The notes under the pieces were generated by a model. It saw nothing but the letters and a program-made list of their open reading frames with translations. It had not been told where the DNA came from and did not search any database. From NCBI GenBank assembly GCA_022606135.1, contig JABYQN010000008.1:1116001-1180000 (forward strand): DNA of 64,000 nt, in the 5' to 3' direction. This DNA is from Fomes fomentarius. Lineage: Eukaryota > Basidiomycota > Agaricomycetes > Polyporales > Polyporaceae. Shown here one piece after another: positions 48,557 to 59,532 of this stretch; the first letter of the stretch is position 1; each line of letters opens with the position of its first letter. The position numbers and the translations under genes were made by a program.

Positions 48557-50704
48557 CTAGACAACGTGACTATCCAATTCACTTGCCGTCTGCGCCAGAA
48601 TCAACGCTTCTGCGCTTGCAGAGCGTGGCTTGATAGCGCAACGACAGTCCTCCGGATGGCTGCGAAGTTAAGCATGTTGTCATTAAGCGTCGAAAAGGGT
48701 TGTTCAGAACGCACCTGACGAACCCGTCCGTCATCTTCGGCACAATCCTGATCACATTCCCCCGCTCATCCAAAGGAGGCGATATATCGAAGACGTGCAG
48801 TGCCGCAGCAACGTTGATGAACATCGCTGCCTCTGCGAAGTAGCGTCCTGGGCAAATCCTACAAGCCCTTGAGTCACGAGGATGCCCTACGATCATGCCC
48901 TGTGAAAGACATGAACACGCACCGTCTACCAAACCCGAACGTGAACGCTGCTGGGTCGCGCACGCTCGAATCGATTGCGCCATCCTTGATGTAACGTTCT
49001 GGGCGGAACGTCTCTGGATCTTCGAACACCGCTGAATCGTGCATGCAAGCCCTAGCATACATGTGAAATAGTTTCATGAGTTAGCGAGGTGCTCGGTATT
49101 GAAATCGACGTCTCATGATACTGACCATATGTTTGGAATCAGAACGGCACCCGCGGGAATGATATATCCGCGCAGTTCCACGTCCTCCGTTGTGCAATGT
49201 GGTACTCCAGTTGGTAAAGCAGGAATCCAGCGTTGTGCTTCTTTGATGATCGCACTGACGTAGACGAGAGACTCTTCATCGTCGAAGTCTGGAAGGCGGT
49301 TAGGCCCGACAACCGCATCGAGTTCCGCATGTGCCTTTTTCAGAACATCGGGGTATAGCGACATGGCAAGGAACACTGTCTCCAATGTGGAAAATGTCTG
49401 TGGTACTATGAGCAATAATGATGATGCAATATCAAGCAAGTCACGAACCGTATCCGATCCAGCTGGACAGTTTAAATGTGAACATGGGATGCCTTTGAGC
49501 TTACGTGAACAACTTGAACGCCCGCTTACCTTCGAAAGCAACTGCCCCCACGTTCCCCACAATCTCCTCTTCCTCCGCTAACTTGGCTCCCTCAACGTCA
49601 GTGCAATAGATTCCTTCGAGAAGCCGTGCAGTGATTGATGGTGCGACCTCGCCCCGCTCCTGCGTAATGAGAGCATGACACGGTCGATGTGAGTCCGGCC
49701 ATGGCGCTCGGGGCAGCTCTTGCCCACTCACCATCGACAATTTGACCCGAGTCACCGGTGCACTCTTGAGGTCGTCGGACAACTCTCGCCACTCCGCAAA
49801 CTTCTTTTGGAATCCCGCGCCGGGAACAAATGCTGGGACATGTCGTAAAAATGGCAGGAACTCGACCAGGAATGCTCCCGGCACGAGTGATTCTATGGCA
49901 CCCTCCAAGGCTTTCTCAACCGTCTTGATCCATTCGTCGTTCTCATCGGTCACATCTATATCGTATAGAATCTTGAGGAGGGTCGCTGAGAAGGAGCTGT
50001 GAGGGACGGCGAGTTAACATTGGCAACAAGGAAACTGTCATGAGATGATGCAAACATACTAGCGTAGGTGCTCTTTGAGTTGATTGGGTGTCTGAAGCAC
50101 TTTCATAAGGAATCTGTTTGCCATGGCGCGCTGGATCGCATGGTACTCTGCGATGGCCTGTGGCCTGAAGTATTGCCAAAAGGCACGACGATGTCTTCTC
50201 CACCAATCACCATATGGCATGAAAGCCAGATTGAAGTCGTTTCCTGTCCTGAGGGTAATTCTGAGATCGAGGCGGCAGAGCAGAATGGAGGATATGGATA
50301 TGACATACAGTTCGAATATGTGACTATGTGGCCTATCCGAAGTGATGGTTGACCGCTTCTCGAGGCATTCTTGGACCACGTCCGCACTTCCAAGTACGAC
50401 AATAGACGAGTTGAAGACTCGAAAATGAACCACATCCCCTACGAAAGGAGACAGAGTGTCGGTTTTTACCACGGGGATGCTCGAAGAGTCTTGTCTCACC
50501 GTATATAGCGCAAAGGGAGTGAAATTGTAGCCACTGCTGCGATTTGGGTATATCGAATAGATTACCAAGGACAGGAAGCCCTGGGGGACCGGGAGGCCAT
50601 GGCAGCCGGCGAACTCGACAATATTGGCGAATGGACAGGAAGAGAGCGGTCAAGACGGCTAGATACAAGATACTAGATATGAACGGCCCAGAGAAGGACT
50701 CCAT
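48557..50704 (-). CDS. Cytochrome P450 B (OrdA-like, close paralogue of A)
   Basis: Same architecture as P450 A. The membrane anchor SILYLAVLTALFLSIRQY precedes WPPGPPGLPVLGN. The intron in front of GDVVHFRVFNSS is conserved. AGSDT (about 49460) is followed by TFSTLETVFLAM, then KEAQRW, FRPERYI, FGFGRR-ICPGRYFAEAA, and the C-terminus SHPEDCRC and IKPRSASAEALILAQT with a stop at 48557. No frameshift or nonsense codon found in the exons I traced. Replacements relative to A are scattered, including within the substrate-access region near FELYVIS, so specificity may have begun to diverge (inference). It lies in tandem, same strand, about 1.2 kb from A. Confidence 0.9.
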
Positions 50705-50749
50705 GGGGACGGAAGTTGGTGCTGTGCGGCTACTCTACCGCACCATGAT

Positions 50750-50757
50750 TATATACT
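50750..50757 (-). promoter_or_regulatory. TATA box of P450 B
   Basis: TATAAT/TATATA-like element in CCAGTATATAATCATGGTG on the minus strand, about 50 bp upstream of the start codon. It is the counterpart of the element before P450 A. Confidence 0.55.
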
Positions 50758-50795
50758 GGCACGGGTGCCCCGGGATGAATACTGGCACTAGACAG

Positions 50796-51185
50796 TGTGA
50801 GAGCTGGTATCGTTGAGGGGTCGCAATCAGTTCCCATGCACCACAATTGATAGAGTTGGCCATCGCTGTACCAATGAGCTCCATGAGATGACTCGCGGTG
50901 GACCGTTTACGTTGGTTCTCCGGCAACCACAATGTGTTCGGCATGCCGGTAGGTATAGAACAAAGGGTCGAACTTGCCAAGATAGCTGTCGCCATCGGCT
51001 TCCCTGCATCTCATGCAATAGTGTGGGAAGGGCCCGGGGGGACGCTATGATTGGAGTACCAGGAAATCCGCGGCTTGGAGCGGCCTGCTAGAATCAGAGC
51101 AGTGCTATCATGGGTCCATGGCTCGGGGTCAATACACCGGTATCTTCATATCAGCTCGCATTTCTCGGGTTGTGGCCGGGGGAGG
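50796..51185. repeat. Duplicated P450 5' flank (copy B)
   Basis: Counterpart of 47459-47825. Shared blocks include GTGAGAGCTGGTA at the start and a stretch around CTTCATA(A/T)CAGCTCGCA near the end. Confidence 0.75.
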
Positions 51186-51641
51186 GAACTATATGCGCAG
51201 TGCTCTGACTCACTAGGGCCGCGGGTGTATGCATTTGAAATTTCTGGCACACGCGCGCTGGCGTTTCTTACATAACTTACCTGATTTGGTATCCTCTCAC
51301 TCGCCGTGCACCCGACAAAAAAACGCACGGCTTCCGCATCCCAGAAAGATCACGATCCATAGTTTGTCCTGTCCACGAACATTCGATGTGCCACAACCGA
51401 TGTTGAGCATAGAGAACACATTCCCAACTTTATGTGGTACACGGGGAGCAAGAAAATGACGATAACCGACTCGGGCTTCTTGACGACATGTCACAGGTGA
51501 TGCTGTGGTTTATCTTGGAGTCGAACTCGGGAAACATCACCCCATTAAACTCTACATTCAACAGGCTGACAGCCTCCAAGCTACGCCACCAATAGATATA
51601 GGTGCTTGGTCACATGAGGCTCCTGGCCCGCGCTTCCAGGT
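51186..51641. other. Intergenic between P450 B and C
   Basis: No gene seen. This stretch is not obviously homologous to the A-B spacer. Confidence 0.45.
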
Positions 51642-53732
51642 TTACCGCAAAGGAATACTATTGTTAGCGCTCGCATTGGCTAGAATCAATGCCTCCGCTC
51701 TGGCAGAGCGTGGTTTGATAGTGCAACGACAATCTTCTGGGTGACTATAAATTCACGTCTCTCAATTAGCACTCGAGTTACTAGCCCGCACCTCCGAACT
51801 GCGTACCTGATTGCTCCATCCGTCACCCGTGGTACAATCGTGATTGGGCTTCCGTGCTCATCCAAGGGAGGAGTTATATCAAAGACATGCAGTGCTGCGG
51901 CGACATTTATGAATATCGCTGCCTCCGCGAAATAGCGTCCGGGACAGACCCTGGTGTGCACAGTCAGTCGAAGTAGCCTGTTGAGTCGGCGAACGCGTCG
52001 ATACGCACCGTCTACCAAATCCGAAGGTGAACGCTGCGGGATCGCGCACAGTGGCGTCGAGCACCCCATCCCTCATGTAACGTTCAGGGCAGAATGTATC
52101 TGGATCAGCGAACACTTCCGGATCGTGCATACAAGCCCTGAAGGCAACCAAACAAATGCGTGAGTCTGAGGTCGTGTTTGGGAGGCTATTGAAGAACACA
52201 CCATATATTCGGGACCAGGACAGTCCCCGCTGGGATGAGATAACCACGTATTTCCTCGTCCTCTGTTGTAGAGTGTGGGAGCCCCATGGGCACAGCGGGC
52301 ATCCAACGTTGCGCTTCTTTGATGATCGCGCTAACATACACAAGAGATCTCTCATCCCCAAAGTCCGGAAGGCGGTTGGGTCCGATAAAGGCGTCGAGTT
52401 CCGCATGTGCTTTCTTCAGGACGTCTGGATAGAGCGACATGGCGAGGAACACGGTCTGGAGGGTGGAATAGGTCTGTGTGAATGTGAGTATGATGCATTG
52501 TTGATGTTCACGCTTCACAAACCGTGTCCGAGCCAGCTGAATGCGTTCTGGTCAGTACCCAACACTAATTGAATCAGGGCAAAACTACTCGGCCTCACCT
52601 TCGAAGGCGACCGCTCCGACGTTCTTGACGATCTCTTCTTCCTCTGACAGCATAACTCCTTGCACACCGGTGCGATATATACCCTCCAGCAGCATCGATG
52701 TGATTGAGGGTGATGTTTCACCCCGTTCCTGCATGATTGAGCGTTCAGAATGCAACCTCTCACAGTTCGGCCAGACTCACCATCGATGACTTCACGTAAG
52801 CCACCGGCGCGTTCTTGAGATCGGAGGCGGCGGCTCGCCATTCTGCGAATCTCCTCTGAAATCCCGCTCTTGGAACGAAGGCCGGGACATGACGCAGGAA
52901 TGGCAGGAACTCGACCATGAACGCGCCCGGCACGGACGATGCAGAAGCGCCCTCCATAGCCTTCTCGACCTTTTGGATGAAGTGGTCGTCCTCGTTTACG
53001 ACATCTATGTCATAGAGAATCTTCAACAGAGTGGCTGAGAAGGAGCTAAGAAGATATAGTCGTCAGAGAGGCAGCTGTATCATAAAGCAGTGATACACAC
53101 TAGCGGATGTGCTCCTTGAATCGGATGGGGTTCTGGAGCACCTTGAGTAGAAACTTGCCCGTCATCGTGCGCTGGACTGCTTGGTATTCGATGATGGCCT
53201 TGGGCCTGAAATACTGCCAGAACGTACGGCGATGTCGTCTCCACCAATCGCCGTATGGCATTAAGCCGAAACTCAAATCATTCCCTACTCTGAGTTGGAC
53301 ATTAGTCGTTGAGTAGATAAGAGGCTTATGCGGGCTTACAGCTCGATAACGGGATTCTGCTTTCTGTCTGATGTAGTTGCGGAACGCTTCTCGAGACAGT
53401 CGTGTATCACGTCAGCCGTTCCTAGCACGACTAGGGACGTGTTCAGAACTTGAAGGTGAAGGATATCTCCTATAATAGAATATACATAATTCAATCATGC
53501 GAAATCGTGAGAAGCCCTTGGCTCTTGACTGACCATACTTAGCACAAAGAGATCGGTAGCGTAACCACGGCTGCGTCTTCGGGATGTCGAATAAGTTACC
53601 GATGATAGGAAGTCCTGGTGGGCCGGGAGGTAACGGCGCGTGGCGAGCTCGAGCAGATTTGACTGATAGAAAGATAACGGTCAAGACGGTCAGATACAAG
53701 ACACAAGCGACGGCCTCGGTGGAAGACATCAT
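51642..53732 (-). CDS. Cytochrome P450 C (OrdA-like, diverged paralogue)
   Basis: Third member of the tandem array and the most diverged. It begins MMSSTEAVACVLYLTVL with PLPPGPPGLPIIGN. It continues with GDILHLQVLNTSLVVLG, YSTLQTVFLAMSLYPDVLKK, KEAQRW (ExxR), CPERYMRDG, and FGFGRR-VCPGRYFAEAA with the heme-loop intron at the same codon (CG|G) as in A and B. The end HPEDCRC and IKPRSARAEALILA stops at 51642. The intron positions I checked match A and B, so all three descend from one gene. No disruption found. Its heme-loop intron and exon start are the source-like sequence for a 63-bp fragment in the chimeric pseudogene near the window end. Confidence 0.88.
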
Positions 53733-53767
53733 CGTGGCTGAAGGTCGTTCAAGCCATACCTTAGTTG

Positions 53768-53777
53768 ATATATATAG
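53768..53777 (-). promoter_or_regulatory. TATA box of P450 C
   Basis: TATATATA run about 40 bp upstream of the start codon on the minus strand. Its surrounding sequence differs from that of A and B. Confidence 0.5.
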
Positions 53778-54037
53778 TCAAGCCCCGTGTTTTTGGACGC
53801 CCAACATCGGACAGTGTGAGATATATACCGGACATTCAAAACAATGAGTTCTTGCGCAGAGGGATCGAGGCGCTTTCCCCAACTTGAAGGAGCTTCTCAT
53901 TGCTATGCCTTTTGGAACAGTGGAGACTCCGGCACGTCGAAGCAACGAAGGTGTATGAAGTGAAAGTTGTGCGGGAGTTGTGAAGGTTTGATGCCGTCAT
54001 ATGCTCCCATGGTGTCGTAGTAGTGCTGATAGAGCGA

Positions 54038-54382
54038 TCATGGTTGTTTCTTGTATAGATTCAGTGATTGCAGCCGTGAAGCCAGTGAGAACAATTTGTG
54101 GAGCCTGGGAAGTTCATCGACTGTATTGAGATCTAATGCAAGAACCTGCAGAACTATCCTCATGATGAGCATTCGGAAGAAACCATGTCCAAAAAAGACC
54201 GTCATGAATGCGATCCAAGCCCGGTGGGTGATAAGGCACCTGCGACCGGATACCGGTAGCAGAACCGGCACCAGCATACCATCAGTGGTCGTAGAGAGGA
54301 GCGCTGTAAGGTTCAACTCGGATCCGTGACGGGAAGGAAAGCCACCGTGGACGCTGGCTGAGCGGGAGCTGAACCCGCTCAT
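54038..54382 (-). CDS. Doubtful small open reading frame
   Basis: An uninterrupted frame of 114 codons opens MSGFSSRSASVHGGFPSRHG, has a hydrophobic stretch (AFMTVFFGHGFFRMLIMRIV) and ends NLYKKQP. I recognise no family. It lies upstream of P450 C on the same strand. It may be a real single-exon gene or chance; nothing besides length and one membrane-like segment supports it. Confidence 0.22.
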   Translation of the reverse strand: MSGFSSRSASVHGGFPSRHGSELNLTALLSTTTDGMLVPVLLPVSGRRCLITHRAWIAFMTVFFGHGFFRMLIMRIVLQVLALDLNTVDELPRLHKLFSLASRLQSLNLYKKQP

Positions 54383-54693
54383 GCCCTAACGATGCGCATA
54401 CCGAGGCCAGAGAGCATGCGAGTTGTCATGTCTTCCGAGTGTAGAAACTTGGTACGTTAACCTAATGGATGGACGAGGAGGCAACGTCGCTCAACAACTT
54501 CAGGCGTCATCGCCACGAAGCAAGCGAATCGAACTAAGCAACAGAAGTTAAGCCGCCGCCGCTCTTGCTCCGAGTCTCCTACCGCCATCATCGGTCACTT
54601 GGCATACATCTCGACTGTTCACTGTCTTCCTGACTGACGCCCTCGATTGAGACACCAGCTGAGATCTACTTCCACGCACCTGCTTGATTCATC

Positions 54694-55088
54694 ATGGATG
54701 CCTGGGGCGAGTGCTGCGCCGTGTGCTGTGTAGGGTGTTGTGAGTGAGGAGTCCCTTCTGCGAATTCCCACGCACTTCGCTTATGCATATTCTCAGGTGC
54801 TTCCTGCACCGAATCGTTGAACATGTATTGTTTGATGAGTGCGTATCAGCCGGTCTGACTCAGACTCGTCATCTAGCATCTACTAACTATACTGACAACC
54901 GCACGACCCGATTTACAGGACATAGTGGCCATGGAAGGGCCGATTCACGAGGCGGTTGCTGTGGCTCGTGCTCAGGGAGAAGATACCCTGAAGACGACGT
55001 GCTTGCCAATAACCCTCTGGGAGTCATTGTTCAAGAGCAGCCTGCTGCGCGCAAAGCAATGTCAGACAATGCTACATCTGTGGGCTGA
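54694..55088 (+). CDS. Small cysteine-rich protein, family member 3
   Basis: Unrecognised protein of 85 residues in three exons (54694-54739, 54797-54838, 54919-55088), both introns phase 1, the first splitting a Cys codon. Sequence blocks: GECCAVCCVGCCASCTES, then LNMYCLM, then RGGCCGSCSGRRYPEDDV and a tail VQEQPAARKAMSDNATSVG. Compared with member 1, exons 2 and 3 have identical lengths (42 and 170 nt), and the motif order CC-CC-C-C-MYC-GCCGSC-acidic is kept. The rest has diverged strongly, which argues for retention of the Cys framework. No signal peptide. A hypothetical role in metal binding or membrane attachment via acylated cysteines is inference only. Confidence 0.72.
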
Positions 55089-55660
55089 TGAGCTCGATAA
55101 CTCTTGAGGCGATGCTTTCCACGTCCACTTAGTGTCATATCATACACAGTGGCACCAAAGCTATTACCCGTTTCGACGTCCGACCGCCGGTGGGAGTCCC
55201 CGTAATTGCATTCCGGGAGACACACGAGAGCGGGGCACGGAATTAGATCTAGAAAACACGAAAGATTCCGTTTCGAGGTCGAACGTGCGCCTGTGCCGTG
55301 TCATGCCGCGCGAGAGGCGCTGCGCCCGACGTTTGTAGGCAGAGACTCTGAGCCTTCAAGTTCGTCCATGAACGACATCTGGGGCCAGAGTAGGCAAGTC
55401 TCTCCTCAGATCTCACTTGTATCGCCGAGGTCCTGGACTTTTCGACGACTGCTGGTAGACGATCGTCTCTCCAAACATAGAGCTTAGAGCTTAGAAGTAC
55501 GTTCGTCGTGTAGAACGTTGACCCGCTAGGAGGCACGGTCCAGATTCCAGGCCTCAGAGTGCGCTGTCACATCTTAATAGGCAGGTGTGTTGACGACGTG
55601 TTGATCGATTCTATACCCGTCAAGCTGACCGCCTCTCCCAGCTACCCCTCCGACACTCAG
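55089..55660. other. Intergenic
   Basis: No supported gene between cysteine-rich gene 3 and a possible membrane-protein gene. Confidence 0.4.
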
Positions 55661-55664
55661 CTTT

Positions 55665-56330
55665 CTCTAGCTATAGATTGTCCACGACCCGCACGACGTT
55701 CCCCCCAATTACAAGTATTCGATGTATCCGTACCTCACGTGGTCGTCAACTCCGCTCCCGTTGTTGTTGTTCGTGCATGGTGAGTGTTGCTGATGACCGC
55801 GTACTTATCAGTCAATCGCCGACCAGCTACCTAGTGCTGTTGCTGCTCGCTCAAGTGCATGTTTCGCTCGGGACGCCTGTTGCTCTTGTGAGTCAACCCA
55901 ATGTGATACGTGTTTACGGGGTTTCAATTGATTCGCGACATCATGCGACAGGATCCCCGCACATCCTCAGCATTATCTGAGCATTCCCCTGTCGACCTGA
56001 TTCACTCCACACTGTTAAACGAAGCTGTTTCTCACGACCGTCAATCCGCCACGTTCAGCATTCCCTCCGGACGGACAACAGACGTCCGGGTCAGTGGCAT
56101 ACCTGCCCCTCTATGACTTGCGCTCAAGCCTCACGTTCGTTTCATACAGAGTGCTAAATCGGAGGCTCGTATCAACTCGCCCTCCATAGACATCAACACA
56201 CATCATCAAGTAATAACCCAATTCGGAGTCAGAGCTGACAACGCTCGGAAGAGGGCTACGACCGCCGCGGAAACCAAGCTCTCGGTCCTGGTTGTGGGAG
56301 TCGTTGCCGTTGCATTATCATGTCATTATT
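55665..56330 (+). CDS. Possible multi-exon gene, unrecognised, hydrophobic in part
   Basis: Several coding-like exons follow each other. One, after an acceptor at about 55674, reads IVHDPHDVPPNYKYSMYPYL then TWSSTPLPLLLFVH, ending at a GTGAGT donor near 55781. A second, after about 55832, reads VLLLLAQVHVSLGTPVAL. A third around 55920-56090 reads GFQLIRDIMRQDPRTSSALS and ATFSIPSGRTTDV. A fourth after about 56150 reads SAKSEARINSPSIDINTHH and RKRATTAAETKLSVL. The hydrophobic run suggests a membrane segment. The junction between the second and third exons lacks a clear acceptor, and the start codon was not found, so this could be a partial or decayed gene. Confidence 0.33.
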
Positions 56331-57118
56331 GGGACCTTCTATGAACTTGTATCTGTACACGTACGTACGCATATCACCGTCGGCCGCTCGTGCTCACTGC
56401 CAATGTCTGTGGCCAATGGATATAAGAAGCCTCCGAAGTGCGCAGATTATCACGCAGCATGTTGGGTTCCGTTGCCACAGACCACGTCGGCGGATGCCTC
56501 TAGATCACAGCGATGTGAACGTTCATCGTGCACGACGCATGAGCATTGCGCGTTGAATCTGGCGTGATATAACCGAGGAGGTAAGATCTGACCACTACTA
56601 ATAGGGCTGGCACTGGTGCTACTGCATGACGTCACTCACAAAAATAGTATACCGAGTGTAAAACATCCATCTCCAATCGGCCAAAACGACATCCTCATGG
56701 TGGCACTGCTGGAACATGAGTGAATCGTTGTCATGCCTTAAGGGTCGCTCTGACCCTGATTACAGCTACGAGTTCGTCGTATATACGGCGAATTTATTGA
56801 TGATCCAATGCCGTGAACTACCACCAGGATCAAACTGGGAACTCACGGACGCTGTAGCAAAGGGCTCGATCGCATGCTTCTATCCTCCAAAGTCGTGCAC
56901 AGTGAGTCACCCTAGTCAGCACTATGCAGAGGGTTGAAAGAATTCAAGAAGCCTAAGCGCAAAGCAAAACATACGACAGCACGATGATCTGTATTACATG
57001 CTAGGAATTGTGCAGGATGCCCAATTTCCCATCAACCTATAGTATTCGAGGATGTACCACCCGCCCCACCGAGTGGGGACGCTTGAACGAGCTCGATCCA
57101 GTCCGCGACTTCAAAGCT
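56331..57118. other. Intergenic
   Basis: No gene supported between the possible membrane-protein gene and cysteine-rich gene 4. Confidence 0.4.
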
Positions 57119-58233
57119 TCATCTTGTGTTGGATTCATGATCATCCCCGCTTGACGCTTGTACACGCTCGGGAGAGCTTGACGACACAGCGCCCTGCACC
57201 AGTACCGCCCTGCCCTGCCCCGCTCCCAGGTCGAACGGCAGCTGTGTAGGCGCAACAGCCTGCGTGCGCGGCAACAAGCTGCTCGGAATATCCATCCGCG
57301 GTCTGCTCGTCTCCACGGGCTCCGGGGCCCTCCCTTCGTGGTCGCGGTCCCGGTGGTCCATGCGCGCATACTCCTCAGAAGCCCCGCGCGGGTGATGCGC
57401 ACCTGACGGTTGTCGACCAGAGCCACCCTGATCGGGACGCGCGAGCGCGTTGGGTTCCGAACGATGCGGACGGTGGGCACGCGACTGGGATCCGACCGAC
57501 CTGTCGTCCCGGCTCTCTATAGTCTTCTGGCTGGGGACGCGCGACACGTCCAGGTTCGACCCATGCTGCGCGATCCACTCGAGCGTGCGCGACTTCGCCT
57601 CCTTGCGCGCCTCGAGTATCACGCGTTCCCTGTCGTCCTCATCTTCTACGCCGCCGGGTTTAGGGAGCGGGCCCGAAACACGCCCAGGACCCGGAGACCG
57701 CGAGCGTGAGCGGCGCCCCCCGGGGGCCTCCATCGAGCGCCGTGGAGGCGGTTGCTTGTCGACGGTACCCGGTTCGGGGCGACTGCGAATTGCTTGCAGC
57801 TCGAGGATGTGTGTAGACCGGTCGGGGTTGCCGCTACCCTCCTCGTCGGGCTTGAGTGTGCCTTCGCCGTAGATCTCCTCGACGGTGCGCTCGAAGTCGT
57901 CGTCGGTCATCGCGCGCTTACAGGAGCAGCACCCGCCGCTCTGACCCCGGACGCGGTGCTTCTTGCCGCAGCAGTCTGGGTTGGCGAGCACATGAGTCAA
58001 GGTAAATTGGAAGAGGTGGGCGGGTGAAGGAGGATGGTCATGATGAAATATGGGGCTAGAGGGAGGTGGACGTACTGAGGAAACACCAATGGTTGTCGTT
58101 CTGGATTGCTTCAAAGCCTGCCCCCCCGTGTGAGCGTCGGTGACAGCACAGTGTCCGAGCAACACTGCGACTCACAACAGCAGCAACAGAAGCAGATACC
58201 GAACAATGCGAAGAGACCGTCGCAGTCCGACAT
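57119..58233 (-). CDS. Cysteine-rich protein with long charged tail, family member 4
   Basis: Unrecognised protein of 318 residues in three exons (58233-58176, 58117-58076, 57975-57119), both introns phase 1, the first splitting a Cys codon. The N-terminus reads MSDCDGLFALFGICFCCCC. Exon 2 is 42 nt, as in members 1 and 3. Exon 3 opens CCGKKHRVRGQSGGCCSCKR with AMTDDDFERTVEEIYGEG, aligning with member 2. After this Cys domain come about 230 residues rich in Arg, Asp, Glu, Ser and Pro, without Cys and predicted disordered, ending ASSGDDHESNTR. The other members have short tails, so the long exon 3 is either an extension here or a loss elsewhere. No signal peptide; exon 1 is hydrophobic and Cys-rich and might insert into or attach to membrane. 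Confidence 0.72.
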
Positions 58234-59532
58234 CGTTCACGTAGTGGAGGTGCAGACGTGTGTTGCTTCGGGAGGCGGACTGAGTATACAGTATGTTGTC
58301 TCCGAACGGCCTCTGGCCGGTCGTGTGCGTGATCGTGGTATATGTAGCGATTGACTAGGTCAGTAGGAAGGCGTCGCAATCGATGCGAGTCAAAGAGGGC
58401 TTCTAGCACTGGCTAATGACGGGGAGAGGATAGATGGCAGTAACAATGTAGGAGGTAGAAGGTCAAAGGATACTGGTGGGCGGTTGTCGAGGACAGAGGC
58501 GACCGCGAATATCAAGCAAAGTCGTTTCCTCGCGGGCACAGCACGCCGTTCCCAGACGGAATGTCATCGGTGGAAATGAACGCGCAGACAGAAGTGCTCC
58601 ATTAATGGGGACGAAGCTGGGAACCTTGCACGCGTGAGTCTGCACCATATTGTCGGGAATTTTCCCGACTGCTAGATGCCCAAAGATGGCTGGAGGATGG
58701 TCAAAATGGGATCCCGGATGAGCCTAAGATAGCTATTTGAAGACTACCTGTCTTAAATCTAGAGTCGATGCCTTTTCGCCGGGATGCGCTGGGGAAAATG
58801 TCCGGTACGTGCGCTCCGTTGGCTTCCAGCGTGTGCCGAACACAGTCAAGCTTGACCGGTTGAGCAATCCTCTGTTTTCTACCGCTATCTACCACTTCTG
58901 AGCCAAATGTACTGAAGAACGTCCACTGCGAGAAGCATGTAAGTGTCTTTTGCAAGGGGGCGTTTGAGGGGTCTGGAGAGCGCCAAATGCCCGTAACGGC
59001 CTTGCCCGTGATCCGAGCACAGCCGCACTCCTCGGGCGAGCAGGCGATGCTGTAGCTGGAAAAGACGACAGATGCTTGATCTTGTTCGAGGTAATGTCTG
59101 ACAATTAGAGTACTGCATTCTTGAGATCTTACGGCACTCAAACCATTTCTAGTTACTCCTCGAGATATACGATCAAAGTACAAATGGTCAGTAGGCGAGG
59201 CTGTAGTACGCTGCTCTCCCGAACAAACACATCCTTAGTCAGGCAACAGCGAGAAAGGTCAGTTACTTAGTGAGATTTCAAAAGCCCATAAGACAGTGTC
59301 TTGAAGGATCGCAGTGGAGCTCCGGATGCAAGAAGGAACTGGAGGAAGCAGTCACCCTCTACATGCGCTATGAAGCCTTCGTATCTGGCCTCCTTCTTTG
59401 GCCGTGAGTGACGGCATGCGGTTTGTCAATGACCACGCACACAATCGCGTTGGGATTCAGGGGGCCTTGCATGCGACGACGACTTAGAGGAAAGAGTAGT
59501 CTCTGAGGAATTCGAATATCCCATTGATGTCA
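58234..59532. other. Intergenic or unresolved
   Basis: No gene supported. A minus-strand frame of about 160 codons at 58701-59183 has no recognisable domain. It could be a decayed gene. Confidence 0.4.

Noticed and set aside
45236..53732. A secondary-metabolite biosynthetic cluster
   Set aside because: Only P450s are clustered. No terpene synthase, polyketide synthase, NRPS or typical tailoring partner lies in the window.
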